Positions 1-14,029 of a DNA stretch of 64,000 nucleotides are shown piece after piece; positions within the stretch are counted from its first letter, which is position 1, and each line of letters opens with the position of its first letter. Source of the DNA: Tillus elongatus (Eukaryota > Arthropoda > Insecta > Coleoptera > Cleridae); NCBI GenBank assembly GCA_964006375.1, contig OZ023262.1, positions 194,867,907 through 194,931,906 on the forward strand, given 5' to 3'. The notes beneath the pieces were generated by a model, which made no database searches, was not told the origin of the DNA, and saw nothing but the letters and a program-made list of their open reading frames with translations. Made by a program: the position numbers and the translations under genes.

Positions 1-1555
<1,555 letters not shown>

Positions 1556-1647
<92 letters not shown>
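1556..1647. repeat. (TA)n microsatellite
   Basis: Pure TA tract of about 92 bp, followed by A-rich and (AAT)n-like sequence to about 1720. Confidence 0.97.
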
Positions 1648-1652
<5 letters not shown>

Positions 1653-1890
1653 AAAGAAAACATTAAATAATAATAATAATAAATTATCATTAAAAAAATT
1701 ATAATAATAATAATGATACCAATTTAATTATAGAAATATATAACTACATCTGTGGGTGTAACTAAGCGATGTGGCTTCATCCTCAATTTTGTTGCTCGTA
1801 TTGTTAGTAATAAACCTTTCCTTACCTCTCGTCTATCTAATACAACAGTTTGTGGCTAATGGACCTGGTCTCCGAGGCCATCAGGATACC

Positions 1891-2055
<165 letters not shown>

Positions 2056-2159
2056 GGGGCATTAAGGGTAAAGAGGTACAAATATCTCAGAAATGGATGG
2101 TCCGATAGATCTGCAAAAAACTCCTGCTAAGGAAAGTGGGTAAGAGAAAATGCTGGAAA

Positions 2160-3015
2160 TACTTTTTAAGTTTCTAACTCTGCCGCTAGGGGACGTAATA
2201 GCTATGGTTATGTGAAAGGAGGCATCGAATCCCCGACCGCGAGGCATGTCAGGGGAGACGCCAGGCTTACCACGGGACGCGCTTGTCTGGTTCACGGACG
2301 GATCCGGCGGGAGCGCGGGACGGGGGTAGGGGTTTATCTGGAAGGACCGAGGGTAAGTAATAGTATTTCCCTCGGAGCCCATGCAACGGTCTTTCAAGCC
2401 GAAATGTACGCCATATTGCACTGTGTGCGAGAGAACAAGAGGAGGGGCTACACCAACAAGCGGATCCTCATAGCCACAGACAGCCACGCAGCCCTTAAGG
2501 CCCTAAGTAGCCCACGGGTAAATTCCAGGCCGGTAAGTGAATGCCGAGACGAGAAAATGGGCAGAATGAGGTCACCCTCATCCGGGCGCCGGGTCACTCG
2601 GAGGTCAGAGGAAATGAAGAAGCTGGCAGTCTCGCGAAGAGAGGGTCAGGAGAACCATTGATGGGACTAGGACTGGTTCTGGGCGTGAAAAAGAGCACTG
2701 CGAGGGGAGCCATTAAGTCAGTAATTGAGGAACCCAGCTCAAAGAGAGCTGTGGAGCTGCTTAATCTTATGAGAGGACAGCTCAGAAACACAACAGGACT
2801 CTTGACATAACATGGCCGTCAAGAAACACCTGCATAAAATGGGGCGGTTCGAGGGGGACCTGGCATACAGACTCTGCGGCGAGGGGGAGAAATCAGTCCA
2901 GTACATCTTGTGCGAGTGTAAAGCTCTGGACTGCAAAAGACAACTGATCTACGATCAACCTAGACTGGAGACAAAGCAATATAAAACTTCACCCTACCAA
3001 TTGCTGTCGGGATAG
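2160..3015 (+). pseudogene. Non-LTR retrotransposon fragment: RNase H and C-terminal tail
   Basis: This is the 3' part of a LINE ORF2. RNase H motifs appear in order but in shifted frames. VWFTDGSGG is near 2287, an AEMYAI acidic block near 2400, ATDSHAALKAL near 2475, and the GHSEVRGNEEA block near 2595. A LINE-style C-terminal Cys/His segment (LCGEGEKSVQYILCECKAL) lies near 2870-2930 and ends at a stop near 3015. At least two frameshifts separate these blocks. No RT domain precedes them, so it is a 5'-truncated, dead copy. The order (RNase H, then a Cys motif) fits the Jockey/I/LOA group, but I cannot fix the clade. Confidence 0.8.
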
Positions 3016-3599
3016 TTCGATGCACAGTGATTTTGGAAAAGGTGGAGTAGAAAAGACAAAGGGCATGCACAATAATCCAAAGGCTGCGGTGCTATCGGGG
3101 CGGCAAAGACGCGGACGAGCCCTGAGGGGAAAAAGGAGGCATTTTTATGAAAAATGTTCCTATAAAAGCTATAAAAAAACTAACCCAGTGTTAATTTTAC
3201 TAAAATTCTACACCTTTCTGGTTCAACACTTTGCCGCAAGTGGTAAAATTAGGACAGGAGTTGAAAGAGAGCGTAGGCTGGTGAAGTTTACATACTTTTG
3301 GTTTGACTCAACCGAATTGGATGAAATCTATCTTGTTTAAGACAAGAAGGTCTGCCAGTCAAAACGAGATGATTGCCAAGTCAGATTGATTTTCGCTGCC
3401 CTTGCCAGAGGACGCTATTCGAAAAACTTGCTTTTTTCTTAGAAATTTTAAATAGAATTACATAGGTATTATGTCATAATCGAAAAAAGAATTTTGCAAG
3501 CGGATATGTGAAATATTCTATTCGAGTCACATAATTTTCTGGACGGAATTCGCAATAACAAAATTTTCAATTTAGAACTCATACGAACTAAATCAGAGA
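3016..3599. other. Probable retrotransposon 3' flank, otherwise unassigned
   Basis: The first ~150 bp are relatively GC-rich and may be the 3' UTR of the preceding LINE fragment. An open frame at 3020-3340 has no recognisable domain. The rest is AT-rich with no signature. Confidence 0.35.
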
Positions 3600-3807
3600 A
3601 CTAAAGATGTTGAATGCCAAGATAACGCGAGATTTAATTTCATTTGATGTCAAAAATTCTTTTCGCAGTATTCCTTGAGAAGAAGCGATAGAGCTAGTAA
3701 AACAAATTTTACAATCTAATCATATAAATCCAAAAAATTCAATCAGATATCATAAACATTTTGGAAACTTGTTTAGAACAAAATTATTTCACTTTTAACA
3801 ATAGAAC

Positions 3808-4176
3808 CAGAGAGCCTCCATGGTTCAGAGGTAAGAACGTGTGCCTCTGAACCGAAGGGTACTGGGGTCGATCTTAGGGTTCTCCTTTCACTTTTTCAGT
3901 GCAAACTGTAACATTAACATCAATCGAGGTTCTGGTATTGTACTTGAGAAAGTTGAATGTCTGCACGTTCCGTCCTTCGGAGGTGGCGTGAAGCCGTCGG
4001 TCCCGTGTCCATGCGATGTTGGGCACGTTAAAGGTCCCTACCCTCCTTACAGAAGGCAAACCCCTTGCAAGGGTTCGGCAAAATTCGCAGGATATTGAGG
4101 TGAAACTGCTGCCTGGCGTCGGTGATTGGCCATAGTCGCGGAAATAGGCGACGTTAAAGAAACAAAACACACACGC
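3808..4176 (+). mobile_element. tRNA-derived SINE, copy 1
   Basis: The 5' part carries a pol III box A match (TGGTTCAGAGG fits TRGYNNARNNG) and a weaker box B (GGGTCGATC). A conserved central region follows, containing GTCGGTCCCGTG and GGCACGTTAAAGGT-like sequence, and the element ends in an A/C-rich tail. It is flanked by 11-bp target duplications AACAATARAAC at 3797-3807 and 4177-4187 (one mismatch). It interrupts a Penelope-like RT. A second near-full copy is at 53986-54347 and a 5' fragment at 61709-61763. Confidence 0.85.
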
Positions 4177-4472
4177 AACAATAAAACTATAAAGTGATAA
4201 CACCTTACTTATGGGTAACCCTCTCAGTACCCCAGTCTAAAGAAAAAGAAATATACTCTAGTATTCCCGTCCACCGTAATAACAGAGAATAAATTAACAT
4301 TTTTGACACGTACATAAGACTAGCGAAAAGTTAAAACATCTATTTTCTAAATTTAGTATCAGGACAGTATATAAAACCGACAACAACTTGAGCAAATACA
4401 TAAAAAGTAATAAGTTGATAGTTGAAAAATCGGATAAGTCTGGAGCATATAAACTCTTATAGGGTTCCTGTG

Positions 4473-4600
<128 letters not shown>

Positions 4601-4880
4601 TAGAACATTTTGAATTTTTAAAACACGTATTCGCGAAGATAGAAGAAGCTTTGAACATACTAAGTTTGATTCAAATTATGCAAGTCCCTTATTAGATGAG
4701 AATCATTAAATTAACGATGATTTCGGTAACCTCAAACTAGGTGCAAAACAAAACAAAAATCATGAAATTTACTAGACGTTCAAATTGACCAAACAAAAAT
4801 TAGTCCATTATTAAATATGTTTGCACGAAATAATAATTAAACGATAAGAGTTTTATGACCGGACTATTACATAAAAAAGT

Positions 4881-5187
4881 CTGGACGCAGCAAGTGCGTT
4901 ATGGTAGTGAATTTTCATTAAAATGTTTAAATAGCAAATATGTGTTTTTTTAAAGAAAGCAGGCCACAAATTTGGTTACCAGTATGACCTATATAGTAGA
5001 AACAATGTACCATGTATCATCAGAATAACTTTATTGTACAAAAATGTTGCAAAAATAAACTGAAAATGTTCCCGAAAAAACTAGTTTCCTGGCCAACGAA
5101 CCTTATAGGTTCATAACAAATTGAGCTATTCAAATTTGAAGCATTTAATAAAAATTCTCTACCACAACGCACTTGCTGCATCCCGAG
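4881..5187. mobile_element. ~300-bp TIR unit (CGTTATGG unit), copy 1
   Basis: Imperfect terminal inverted repeats of about 48 bp lie at 4881-4928 and 5140-5187. Both are built around GCAGCAAGTGCGTT and GTGAATTTTCAT (inverted at the right end). The unit has no coding capacity. Similar units are at 13551-13849, 23204-23508 and 53401-53714. Its outer motif is the same as the 3' end of the palindrome-(TA)n elements, so it may be either an independent MITE or the detached 3' module of those elements. Confidence 0.7.
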
Positions 5188-5889
5188 TTTCTTTTCTTGC
5201 AAACATGCAATATAATTATGTGGTCGAAATTCGATACATTAAAGGTCAGCTCAGAACTGGCACGGAGCGGGAATCCGACTATCTACTTAAAACAAAGCAC
5301 TGTTTAATCTTTTTGGACTGAGCAGAGTTTAATAAAAATTGCTCCCATAACGCATTGGATGGGGTGAGGGTTGGGGTCGGTGAGGTCGCTTTTTGTTATA
5401 TAACAAACATTCTAAAAACCTTCATATTCAAATGCCTGTCAAAATATAAAAGCTCTCTAAATCAAATAAATGTGTTAGAATTATGTATGTGTATTCAAAT
5501 AAACATCAATGATTTAAATTGAAACACTGTTTATTTCTTTGTGTAAAAAGCTGATAATTATACAAAATGAACTCGCCTGCTTGTCACGCTTCACACTCAA
5601 ATGAGCTTAAAAAGTCTTACAGAAAATCATATCCATTACAACGCTTTTGTGAGTCGTCTTCAGTCTTTACTGCTGAAATGTTTAGTGAAAGCCTAATGAA
5701 TCTCAATGAATTTGATACCCCACAGCAAATAATAATGAAATTAAGTGCAGAAGACGAGACAAAACTCAGGTTTAAAAAAGGACCTACAAGCGCCTAATTA
5801 ACAGTTAATTTACCAGTGAATACTTGGTGCTTGTTGTACAAGTTCTTAGCGTATTTAGAAGTATAAAAAATCACTTTTTAAAATTAAAA
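5188..5889. other. Unassigned AT-rich sequence
   Basis: There is a 76-codon open frame at 5567-5797 with no domain I recognise and no codon-bias evidence. I do not call it a gene. Confidence 0.35.
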
Positions 5890-6330
5890 AAATAAATAAA
5901 AAATTTCGACGTTTGAAATCACGTCTTTGACGTTTTAAAAAGAAAAACTCTAAAATTTTCAAAGTAATATTTTCGCTATTTCTTGACCTTATTGCATTAA
6001 GAAAACTTTATATTTGTCTGTGATATACAATAGATTATGTTATCCACCTAAAACATTTTCGTTTTGTGCGTTTCTCTGGTCATCAGTGCCACCCACATTT
6101 TTTTTATATGCTTATAATTTATTTATTTTTCACTTAGAGAAATGAATTTTGGAATGTAGGGTAGGCTTGATAATGTAAATTTGAGTACCAAAATTGGTTC
6201 CCATAGCTTTATTCCAGTCTTCGCTATACGAAAAAAATAACAACATGCCTAAGATAAAACTACGTAGAGGGACGGCAAATACAATAGAAAGCAAGTTTAT
6301 GTGTGACAAAAATTGTCCTTGTTGGTCTTA
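5890..6330. repeat. Dispersed repeat shared with 55530-55990
   Basis: A ~440-bp segment including AACAACATGCC and ACGTAGAGGGACGGCAAATA recurs in the same orientation near 55530-55990. It belongs to the long body of the palindrome-element group (the TTTGACGTTTTAAA-type region is at its left). No coding capacity. Confidence 0.6.
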
Positions 6331-6484
6331 AATTGTAAGAGTTAACAGATTCAACTAAAACGTCACAGCATGCACTTTTCTTGATATTCTTTACACAGGA
6401 TGAGGTTCATTCAGAAGTAATTAAAACATCGGTCTACAATTACACCAGGGAAAAATTTAACATGGTATTACTGTGTATTAAGGA

Positions 6485-6560
6485 TTAAAGTTAGGTTCAT
6501 ACACTCGCGAATTGCGAAATGCGAATTGCGAAACTGATTCCCATTGGTTCATTTTAAATG
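6485..6560. repeat. Short direct duplication in a possible MITE end
   Basis: GCGAATTGCGAA occurs twice within about 30 bp and is followed by CCATTGGTTCATTT. This resembles the end of a small DNA-transposon-derived repeat, but I could not find a matching opposite end. Confidence 0.3.
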
Positions 6561-6889
6561 GACAGGTGCCAGGTGGTAGTGGACTTTCCTTTACGTGATA
6601 GTAAATGATTTTTTCACGCCCGAGGAGGTATTACCCATTACATCAAGGGGCCGGTGAAGTCCCAACGGACGTTTCCGGTTCTGGTGTATGAGTCGGTTTT
6701 CCTTATAAACAGAAATGATATCTCCTCCTTGCACAAAAGCTTCCAGAGATAAAATACCCCTCCATTCGGATCACCGGGAGGGGGCCCTGGCATCAAGATT
6801 TAACATATCGTTCTAGAATATATATCGCCTAAATTCTTACTTGAACTCCGTCCACCATTTCCTCCACGCTAATACGCCCCAACTGCTCT

Positions 6890-8242
6890 TCCACACCGAG
6901 ACCAAATAAGTGCCAAAACAGCCACTAATCACCTTAATTTCCCGGGGTATAAGCTCCTTACTTCCTTTAGATTGCATGGAGGCGTGTGCGCATACGTCCG
7001 TAGCAATCTACTCTGCCCCAGACTCCTCAATTTAGAAGCTGGAAGAAAAGACATACTTTGGATGAAACTCTCTCTCAGGGCTGCAACTAAATTCATCTGT
7101 TGCATTTAACGGTCACCTTCTGACAACAACTTTGTCCAGCTCTTCGACTACCTTTCTGAAAAAACCGACCATCTGATTTCTGAATATTCTTCCTCCGAGG
7201 TCAATATTCTTTGTGACTTCAATGTCCATAATAAGGAATGGCTAGGATATTCAAAACTGATCCACAATGGAAAGCAGCGGAGGCCTTTGCAGTCAGCAAT
7301 TCTTTAGCCAATATGGTTCAGCAACCTACTTACTTTCCTTGCATCCCAACACACAGGTCAAATCCCTTGGATCTCCTTACTACAAAACCTGAATGCTATA
7401 AGACATCAGTCACTGTCCCCCTTGGTCGCTCAGACCACGGCATGGTCACTGGTTCCTACGCAATGCAACCCGAGGTCACACAGTCATCACACCCACGTAT
7501 TGTTTGGCACTACAACTCCGCGAACTGGGACGAAATGCGAGATTACTTTTCCTCATTTCCATGGGCGTATGTCTGCTTCTCTCATCCTGACCCCTCTGAT
7601 ATCTCACAAAACTTCACCGAAATTATCCAAGCTTGCATGAAATTATTTATTCCACGTACACAGAAAACCTCTTCAGGCCACTCAAAAGCCCTGGTTCTCT
7701 AAATCCTGTGACAAGGCCAGAGTTGAAAAGGTCAAAGCTCACAAAACGCTTCTACGCAATCCCACTCAAGAAAACCGTCAAGCATTTAACGACGCAAGAA
7801 ACCGCTATGTCCGCAACAAACTCGTTTAATAACCACATCAAAAATAAGTCCTCTCAAGCTTCAACGGCAGCAAATCCTTCCGGACTCTTGCTAAATCTAT
7901 TGGAAATAATTTCTGCAAGAGCACGTTCCCACCTCTTGTTTCAGGGGATGAAATTGTTTCTACCGCCCCGGACAAATTCTACTCTCAACCCACCTCCAAA
8001 TTTTCAACCACCAACAGTCCCCAATGTCGCGCATAAAATGACGGATATCATTTTCAAAACTAAAAAGATACGAAAGGTGCTCTCTTTTCTTAATACCAGG
8101 AAAGCATCTGGCATTGACGAGATCCCAGCAATTGTTCTCAAAAAATGCGCACGAGAACTTGCTCCTGTCCTGACTCGTCTGCTTCAGACATCTTACAATA
8201 GAGGCACATTCCCTAGTAACTGGAAAATTGCTCGAGTACAAC
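6890..8242 (+). pseudogene. Non-LTR retrotransposon fragment: APE endonuclease and N-terminal RT
   Basis: The APE-type endonuclease is readable in pieces. GVCAYVRSNLLCPRL is near 6990, DFNVHNKEWLGYS near 7215-7250, then after a frame change LLTTKPECYK and the catalytic GRSDHGMV block near 7370-7450. The linker with WDEMRDYFSSFPWA follows (near 7530). After further frame changes comes the RT N-terminal block KASGIDEIPAIVLKKC and FPSNWKIA (8100-8235). The copy breaks off there, before RT catalytic motifs. Several frameshifts and stops make it dead. The clade is unresolved. Confidence 0.8.
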
Positions 8243-8602
8243 AAAGTTTTGAACCAAGTTCATAAAAAATAAACTAAAATTGACTTATATAAACAAAAAT
8301 ATCTTAGTTTTATTTGATTTTTTTTTATTTAATTATTTTGTGTTTGAACTCCAACAGCACTTAACAAGAAAAGTGACACAAATCGAAAAAGGGTTGGATG
8401 TTGAGGGTAGTTTACTGAATTTTTCCAAGGCAATATATTTTTTTTGTGTAGCCCATAGTATTGTAGAATTATCGCAACCGAGAGAAAATTAAAAAACTTG
8501 ATTTACATTTTTTTCTTTTAATACACAATAATAGTAATATTTAAAACCGCTCTCCTGCAAAATGCTTATTTTTGAGCTGTGTCACTTTTCTTGTGCACCG
8601 AC

Positions 8603-8604
<2 letters not shown>
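8243..8604. other. No recognised feature
   Basis: AT-rich flank between the LINE fragment and the next (TA)n tract. Open frames here show no domain. Confidence 0.4.

Positions 8605-8682
<78 letters not shown>
8605..8682. repeat. (TA)n microsatellite
   Basis: Pure TA tract of about 78 bp. Confidence 0.96.
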
Positions 8683-8685
<3 letters not shown>

Positions 8686-8790
8686 ACCAGCCCACAATAT
8701 TATGGGTTCTGATGGATCTAAAATGCGCACATTTGATAAACTTCTTCAAAGTCTCACAATCGTTAACTTTCTATAAACACAACTTGTTAT
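8605..8790 (-). mobile_element. Degenerate palindrome-(TA)n element fragment
   Basis: A (TA)n tract at 8605-8682 is followed by a diverged minus-strand version of the conserved block (GGGTTCT, GCGCACATTTGA, CTTCAAAGTCTCAC). The terminal palindrome and the body are no longer recognisable. Confidence 0.5.
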
Positions 8791-9302
8791 AAAAATTCAT
8801 TTAAAAGGATTTAAGTAATTTAAATCCTACAAGATCGAGTTTTTAAGTGTTTGCCACACTTAAAAGCCGCTAAACAAAACATATATTTTACCTGCTTTTT
8901 AATCTACATTCAAACGCATAATTCACCACTGTTTGAATTTTTTTATGCTAATTATACAAAAATACAATAAGTAAAGATAAGATTGATAAATCTAAAGTTA
9001 ATAAATGTTGGGATTAAAATGCCAATTAGGATGAGAGACAAACCTGAGGTACAATCAAGAAGATGGGATAACGAAAATTTCACTTCTCTGTCAACCCTGA
9101 CCTTATAATTCGTTTTACATTGTCCTTGCTGAAAATGCCAGATGTACGCATTCGTGGAGTCGTAGGGAAAATATAAAAAAGAGAAAATGTTCTGTTCTTA
9201 AGTTTTCGCCAATTACCACCAAGTATATTTCTGAGTGTTAAATTAAATATCGTTAAAAACAACTTTAACAACAAGACTAATCGTACCCTAATAAGTTTTA
9301 AA
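8791..9302. other. No recognised feature
   Basis: AT-rich sequence without coding or repeat signatures that I can support. Confidence 0.4.
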
Positions 9303-9579
9303 AAGTCCTGCGCAGCAAATGCGTTTTGGTAGCGAATTTTCATAAGAAATGTTACTTTTTATACCGTAAACCTACCTATCAAATTTGGTTATAGCTTTTT
9401 TACTTTTTGAGATAAAAAATTTGTTCTGATGGAAACTCCTAATTTTCCCGGAATACCTCGTCCGATTTTCCTGACTAACGAACTTATCTAAGCCATTTAC
9501 AAAAGGAAGGTACACGCCAAATTTTATCAAAATCGGCCCATTATTTTTTGAGTTATCGGTGTAATACATATACATATAC

Positions 9580-9620
<41 letters not shown>

Positions 9621-9644
9621 TATATATATATATATATATATATA

Positions 9645-9736
<92 letters not shown>

Positions 9737-9868
9737 ATATAAAAATTGAAACCGACTTTGGATATGGGTTCTAGGGGTCCTTGTTCGCGCTCATTTGCAA
9801 AAAAAATTCAAAATTCAAAAGTGGGATCTCCCCATTAGTGAATTTTTTCTACGAAAATTCAAGAATAA
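9303..9868 (-). mobile_element. Palindrome-(TA)n element, short form, both ends visible
   Basis: On the minus strand it runs from the palindrome remnant (TTAGTGAATTTT...CGAAAATTCA, about 9836-9866) through the GAGCGCGAA and CATATCC blocks, the TA tract and the ACCGATAACTCAAAAAATAAT block. It ends at the GCATTTGCTGCGCAGG terminus at 9303-9330. The body after the microsatellite is only ~270 bp, so this is a compact derivative of the longer copies. It is one of the few copies with both ends, and so useful for defining the element. Confidence 0.75.
9568..9733. repeat. (TA)n microsatellite with interruptions
   Basis: TACATA-type units at the left edge pass into (TA)n. Two single-base interruptions (TAGATA, TAAGATA) lie near 9618 and 9645. 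Confidence 0.95.
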
Positions 9869-9964
9869 AGAGTGTGTGGGGAAAAATGAATACAAATATG
9901 CCAAGAGGAGCATGTGAATTTATAGTACGGTGGCCACAAACGGAATAAGTCTCAACGCAAATCA

Positions 9965-10720
9965 TATTGCAAAAATGGCAGATGCTGATCTGTCTTCAAT
10001 TAATGGGACCTATGGCATCATGCCCTACAGCAGTAATAGAGGCAATGATAAATCTGACTCCACTGCAGATATGCAGGTGCTTCGAAACTGTTTCAAGCAT
10101 TCAAATTGAAACCAGGAGGCTTCACTGGCCGCTTGGAGATCCTGGACTCATTCCATTGGAGTCACTTGCCAAACGAACTGATCAAATGCCAGCTAAACTG
10201 GACTTAATAGTCCCATTTGACGTGGTCATAAGTGATCACCAGGCATGGAACGGAGAAAGTGAAAGGCTGACAAACAACTCATCTGTATCCTCTATAGAAG
10301 GGTCCATACAAATGGACTAGAAATAAGAGGACTTAACTTGAGACTAGCGAGACACCTAGGCAAAACTTCCATCATCTTCCAGGCAACAATGCTTGCAATA
10401 GATCTCTGTGTTACAAGTGCATACAAAGAGCACCCAGGATTAGAATATGATGCATCCCCTCATACACACCAGCCAGTATTAAAGGCTCTGAAATCTTTTA
10501 AAGTCGAGTCTATAACTGACTTAGAACTGCAAAAAATCCTTGAAGCAACTAGCTACGAACAACAAAGTAACTGTGATGTAAGTGCGAAGGCATCAAGACG
10601 TTGATTTATATGATGAAGCAGATAGCATCTCAAAAAGGCCACCAACAACATCGAAAAGGCCACGGTGGCACAAATACTTAAATGATAGCAGCTACCCTGT
10701 CATGTTCGACAGTCAATGAA
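9965..10720 (+). pseudogene. Non-LTR retrotransposon fragment: RT tail and RNase H
   Basis: A CPTAVIEAMINLTPLQ block (9990-10080) matches the conserved region after RT in many insect LINEs. RNase H pieces follow in broken frames: LGKTSIIFQATMLAI (10350-10400), LKALKSFKVES (10480-10515), and a degenerate GHQDVDxxxEADSI block near 10590-10630. A paralogous fragment of the same RNase H is at 38525-38860. The copy has stops, frameshifts and internal loss, so it is dead. Confidence 0.7.
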
Positions 10721-11446
10721 TGAATGCCTTACGATTTCGGTTTTAATCGCTCCTCTTCAGTTGACATGCTGCGTATTTTCTTTCCGGCAAGGTTCAACGT
10801 AAATTGCTTTAGCTCGCACGTTGTCCTTGTGGCGCGTAAAGTTATTCTTATTGGTCAGAGAAAGTGAGATATATGGGTGTATGTTGATGGTCCAAGACCT
10901 ACATATTATTTCGTTAACTTATTAAAACGCAATATGCCCCACGGACCTCCGGAGAATCTATATTTAGCCATGATCAGAATGGATTCTATGTGTTTCACCA
11001 GAATATACGTTTTTAAAAACGTTTCTACTTTATTTATTTATTGCGTCTTATAATGGTCATGGAAGGATATCGATAAATTTTTACTGAGTAGTACGGTTCG
11101 TTTTTTTAATAATTTTTATAAAACGAATTGGTATCTAATTCTCAACACAAATATTTAATATGATTTTTACGACTGAATTTAATTTTAGATACTTATTAGC
11201 GTGACTAGACCAAATGTAATATAAGTTAAACGTAATTTTAGATAATTACATTGGCTGTAAAAGTGCAGCGTTACAATTTTAGTCATTTGATTGTGCTGTT
11301 TTGAATTCTAAAAGCCAGTTTTTAACAGTAACACACGAAGGAAGTTGGTGCTTTAAGTTACTACCATATAAGAAAAACTTTAATAATTTTTATTTAATTC
11401 ATTGATTGTTGTTGCCCTTACTTGGTGAAACTTGTCCATACTGCAC
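10721..11446. other. No recognised feature
   Basis: Mixed AT-rich sequence. I see nothing coding, no TIRs and no microsatellite. Confidence 0.4.
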
Positions 11447-11522
11447 ACAGACTTGGAGAATACTTCTCTGGCTTCACTACAAAAACCAACAGTGAAGCCA
11501 GAGAAGTATTCTCCAAGTCTGT
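11447..11522. repeat. Perfect 32-bp hairpin with 12-nt loop
   Basis: The 32-nt arm at 11447-11478 is perfectly complementary to 11491-11522, around a 12-nt loop. The flanks are not part of any element I recognise. A perfect stem of this length looks like a recent template-switch inversion or a fold-back end. A microRNA precursor is possible but less likely. Confidence 0.9.
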
Positions 11523-12293
11523 ATGCAATTTTTATTTAACTAATTTTAAGCCATTTCAAACATAAATAATAAAACGTCACACTTGTTACCCTAGCAAGTA
11601 TTCAATTTTACTTAGTGCCAGTTTTCCAGGCTAACTAGATATAAATATACCCTCGTAATTAAATATTTAGGGTAAACTTGAATTTTTAGCTTTTACAGGT
11701 AAATACAAATTGAGAAGACTTTTTGGATTATTCGTCCGCAAACATTAAAAAATTAGAATATCTTGTGAAACCCGGTAATCTAAAACTGTAATAAATTAGG
11801 AATGCGAATACTTTTACCAAAGGACCACCGGATATTTAGAACTGGCAATAAATCGTCTTTTTTCCATAATAAATTGAGACGGTAAGAGGCTTCCCCAGAT
11901 ATGATCCTTCATAAATTTATGTTCTGCAAAAGAGGTCTCTTATCTAAACTTGCCTGTAAAATGCGGAATACACTTATTATACGACAGATTACTTCTGCAC
12001 TTAGTGAAATTAAATAACCTGCTTATTAACCAAATAAACACTATTTTGTTCAGTCAAATTATTCACAATTAGTAACATCCATCTGTACGTAGGCAATAGT
12101 ACAGAGAATGTATAAAAACAGTATGGCCATACGTTCGTGGCCGCCATGTTTCGTTCATAGTTGTACAGAGCCTTAGAAACAGCGAAATAGAAGCATTTAT
12201 GTGTTAATCGATGCATCGGTGAGAAAAGGTGGACAGAAGTCACAAATAATAATTTTGGAGAAATGACCCATGTGATATTTCATTGTCGCAGTG
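11523..12293. other. No recognised feature
   Basis: AT-rich sequence. A 77-codon minus-strand open frame near 12010-12243 has no recognisable domain. Confidence 0.4.
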
Positions 12294-12297
12294 TTTT

Positions 12298-12830
<533 letters not shown>

Positions 12831-13199
12831 CGTTTCATTGACAATGGCAAAACTGGCTTATATGAGATCTAGTGATTTGATATTATTGCGCAGGTCTGTT
12901 AGACGCTGTAACTGACGTTTATCGTATGGTATGAGATTGTTTATATATTTATCTGTTTTGAGTTGACAAATTATTTGTGTTATTTGGGAAATTTTTATAT
13001 ACAAGTACAAATTATTCCTTTATTAATGTTAGTGGGTGGACTAAACAGTGTTTGTTATGTTTTATCAACACATATAAAGAATCGAAGTTTTACAAAAAGG
13101 GTTGATATGCAACAGGTTATTTATTTTCTCTCTGATGGTTTGGCGGTAGTTTTAGTTAAGTTTATGGTTTAACTGTCCATAATTTTTAGCTAATTTTCG
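12831..13199. other. No recognised feature
   Basis: AT-rich segment. A 69-codon open frame at 12963-13172 has no domain. Confidence 0.4.
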
Positions 13200-13550
13200 T
13201 ACAAAAAATTCGTCAATGAGGAGACCGCGACTTTAGAATTTTAAAAAGATTTCTTCAAATGAGCGTAAACTACGCCCCCTGGAATCCATATCCGGGTTTA
13301 CGTTCAGTTTTGATCTGTTTACATATATACAGGGTGACGCGTTTCTACGGTAAAGCTCAATATAATTATTATTATACAAGAGACGAGAAAAAATTGTATA
13401 AGCTAATTATAGGGTATCTTGAGCTGCATCTTATAAAATTATTTTGGCAATCACCGGCTGGCCCATAAGTTGTTGGTGATCCCTACATTTTTTTTCGAAC
13501 AGCCTTATTTTATTGAATTTTTTATCGAAATATGTTTGTAAGAAAAAAAA
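13200..13550 (+). mobile_element. Palindrome-element variant with minimal microsatellite
   Basis: A degenerate start (TTTTCGTACAAAAAATTCG) is followed by the GAGCG / CATATCCGGG block. Only a vestigial ACATATATACAGGG stands where (TA)n is expected. The long-form body motif TATACAAGA...GGGTATCTTGAGCTGCATCTTA follows. It runs directly into the TIR unit at 13551. Confidence 0.55.
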
Positions 13551-13849
13551 TCAAGACGCAGTAAGTTCGTTTTGGAAGCAAATTTTCATTAAATGCTTCA
13601 AATTTCAATAACTCAATTTGCTATTAACCTAAGATTTATTGACTAGGAAACCAATATAAAGTTTATTGTAGGAAAATATTTGTACATCTTCAAACAATAA
13701 GTTATTTTGATAAAATATGGCATATTGTTTCTACTATATAGGTTATACCGGTAACCAAATTGATGACTGATTGCATTAAAAAGACATATTTGATATTCGA
13801 AGCATTTTTATAAAAATTCACTGCCATAACGCACTTGCTGCGTCCACAC
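13551..13849. mobile_element. ~300-bp TIR unit (CGTTATGG unit), copy 2
   Basis: The left end has AAGACGCAGTAAGTTCGTT and the right end ACGCACTTGCTGCGTCC, in inverted orientation. The interior matches the unit at 23204-23508, for example CAAACAATAAGTTATTTTGAT and CTACTATATAGGTTATA. Non-coding. Confidence 0.7.
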
Positions 13850-14029
13850 TTTTTTTAAATTCGAAAATGACAAATCTGTTGTTACGCAGACTAGCATTAG
13901 GTCAGAAACTTCAAAAAGATCTATGTGTTTGTGATATGTGCCAAAAATGTAAAAAGTCGCAAAACAATTGAAATAAATCAAAAACGATAAACGATATCAA
14001 TTTTTCTTCCATACAAACATGCAATAACA

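Noticed and set aside
3809..3870. Possible functional tRNA gene
   Set aside because: Box A and a weak box B are present, but the flanks, length and copies at other loci show a SINE head. No cloverleaf can be closed.
5567..5797. 76-codon open frame as a host gene
   Set aside because: No domain, no splice or promoter support, and surrounded by repeats.
11447..11522. Calling the 32-bp hairpin a microRNA gene
   Set aside because: A perfect stem without bulges and no conserved arm recognised. An inversion artefact or fold-back is at least as likely.
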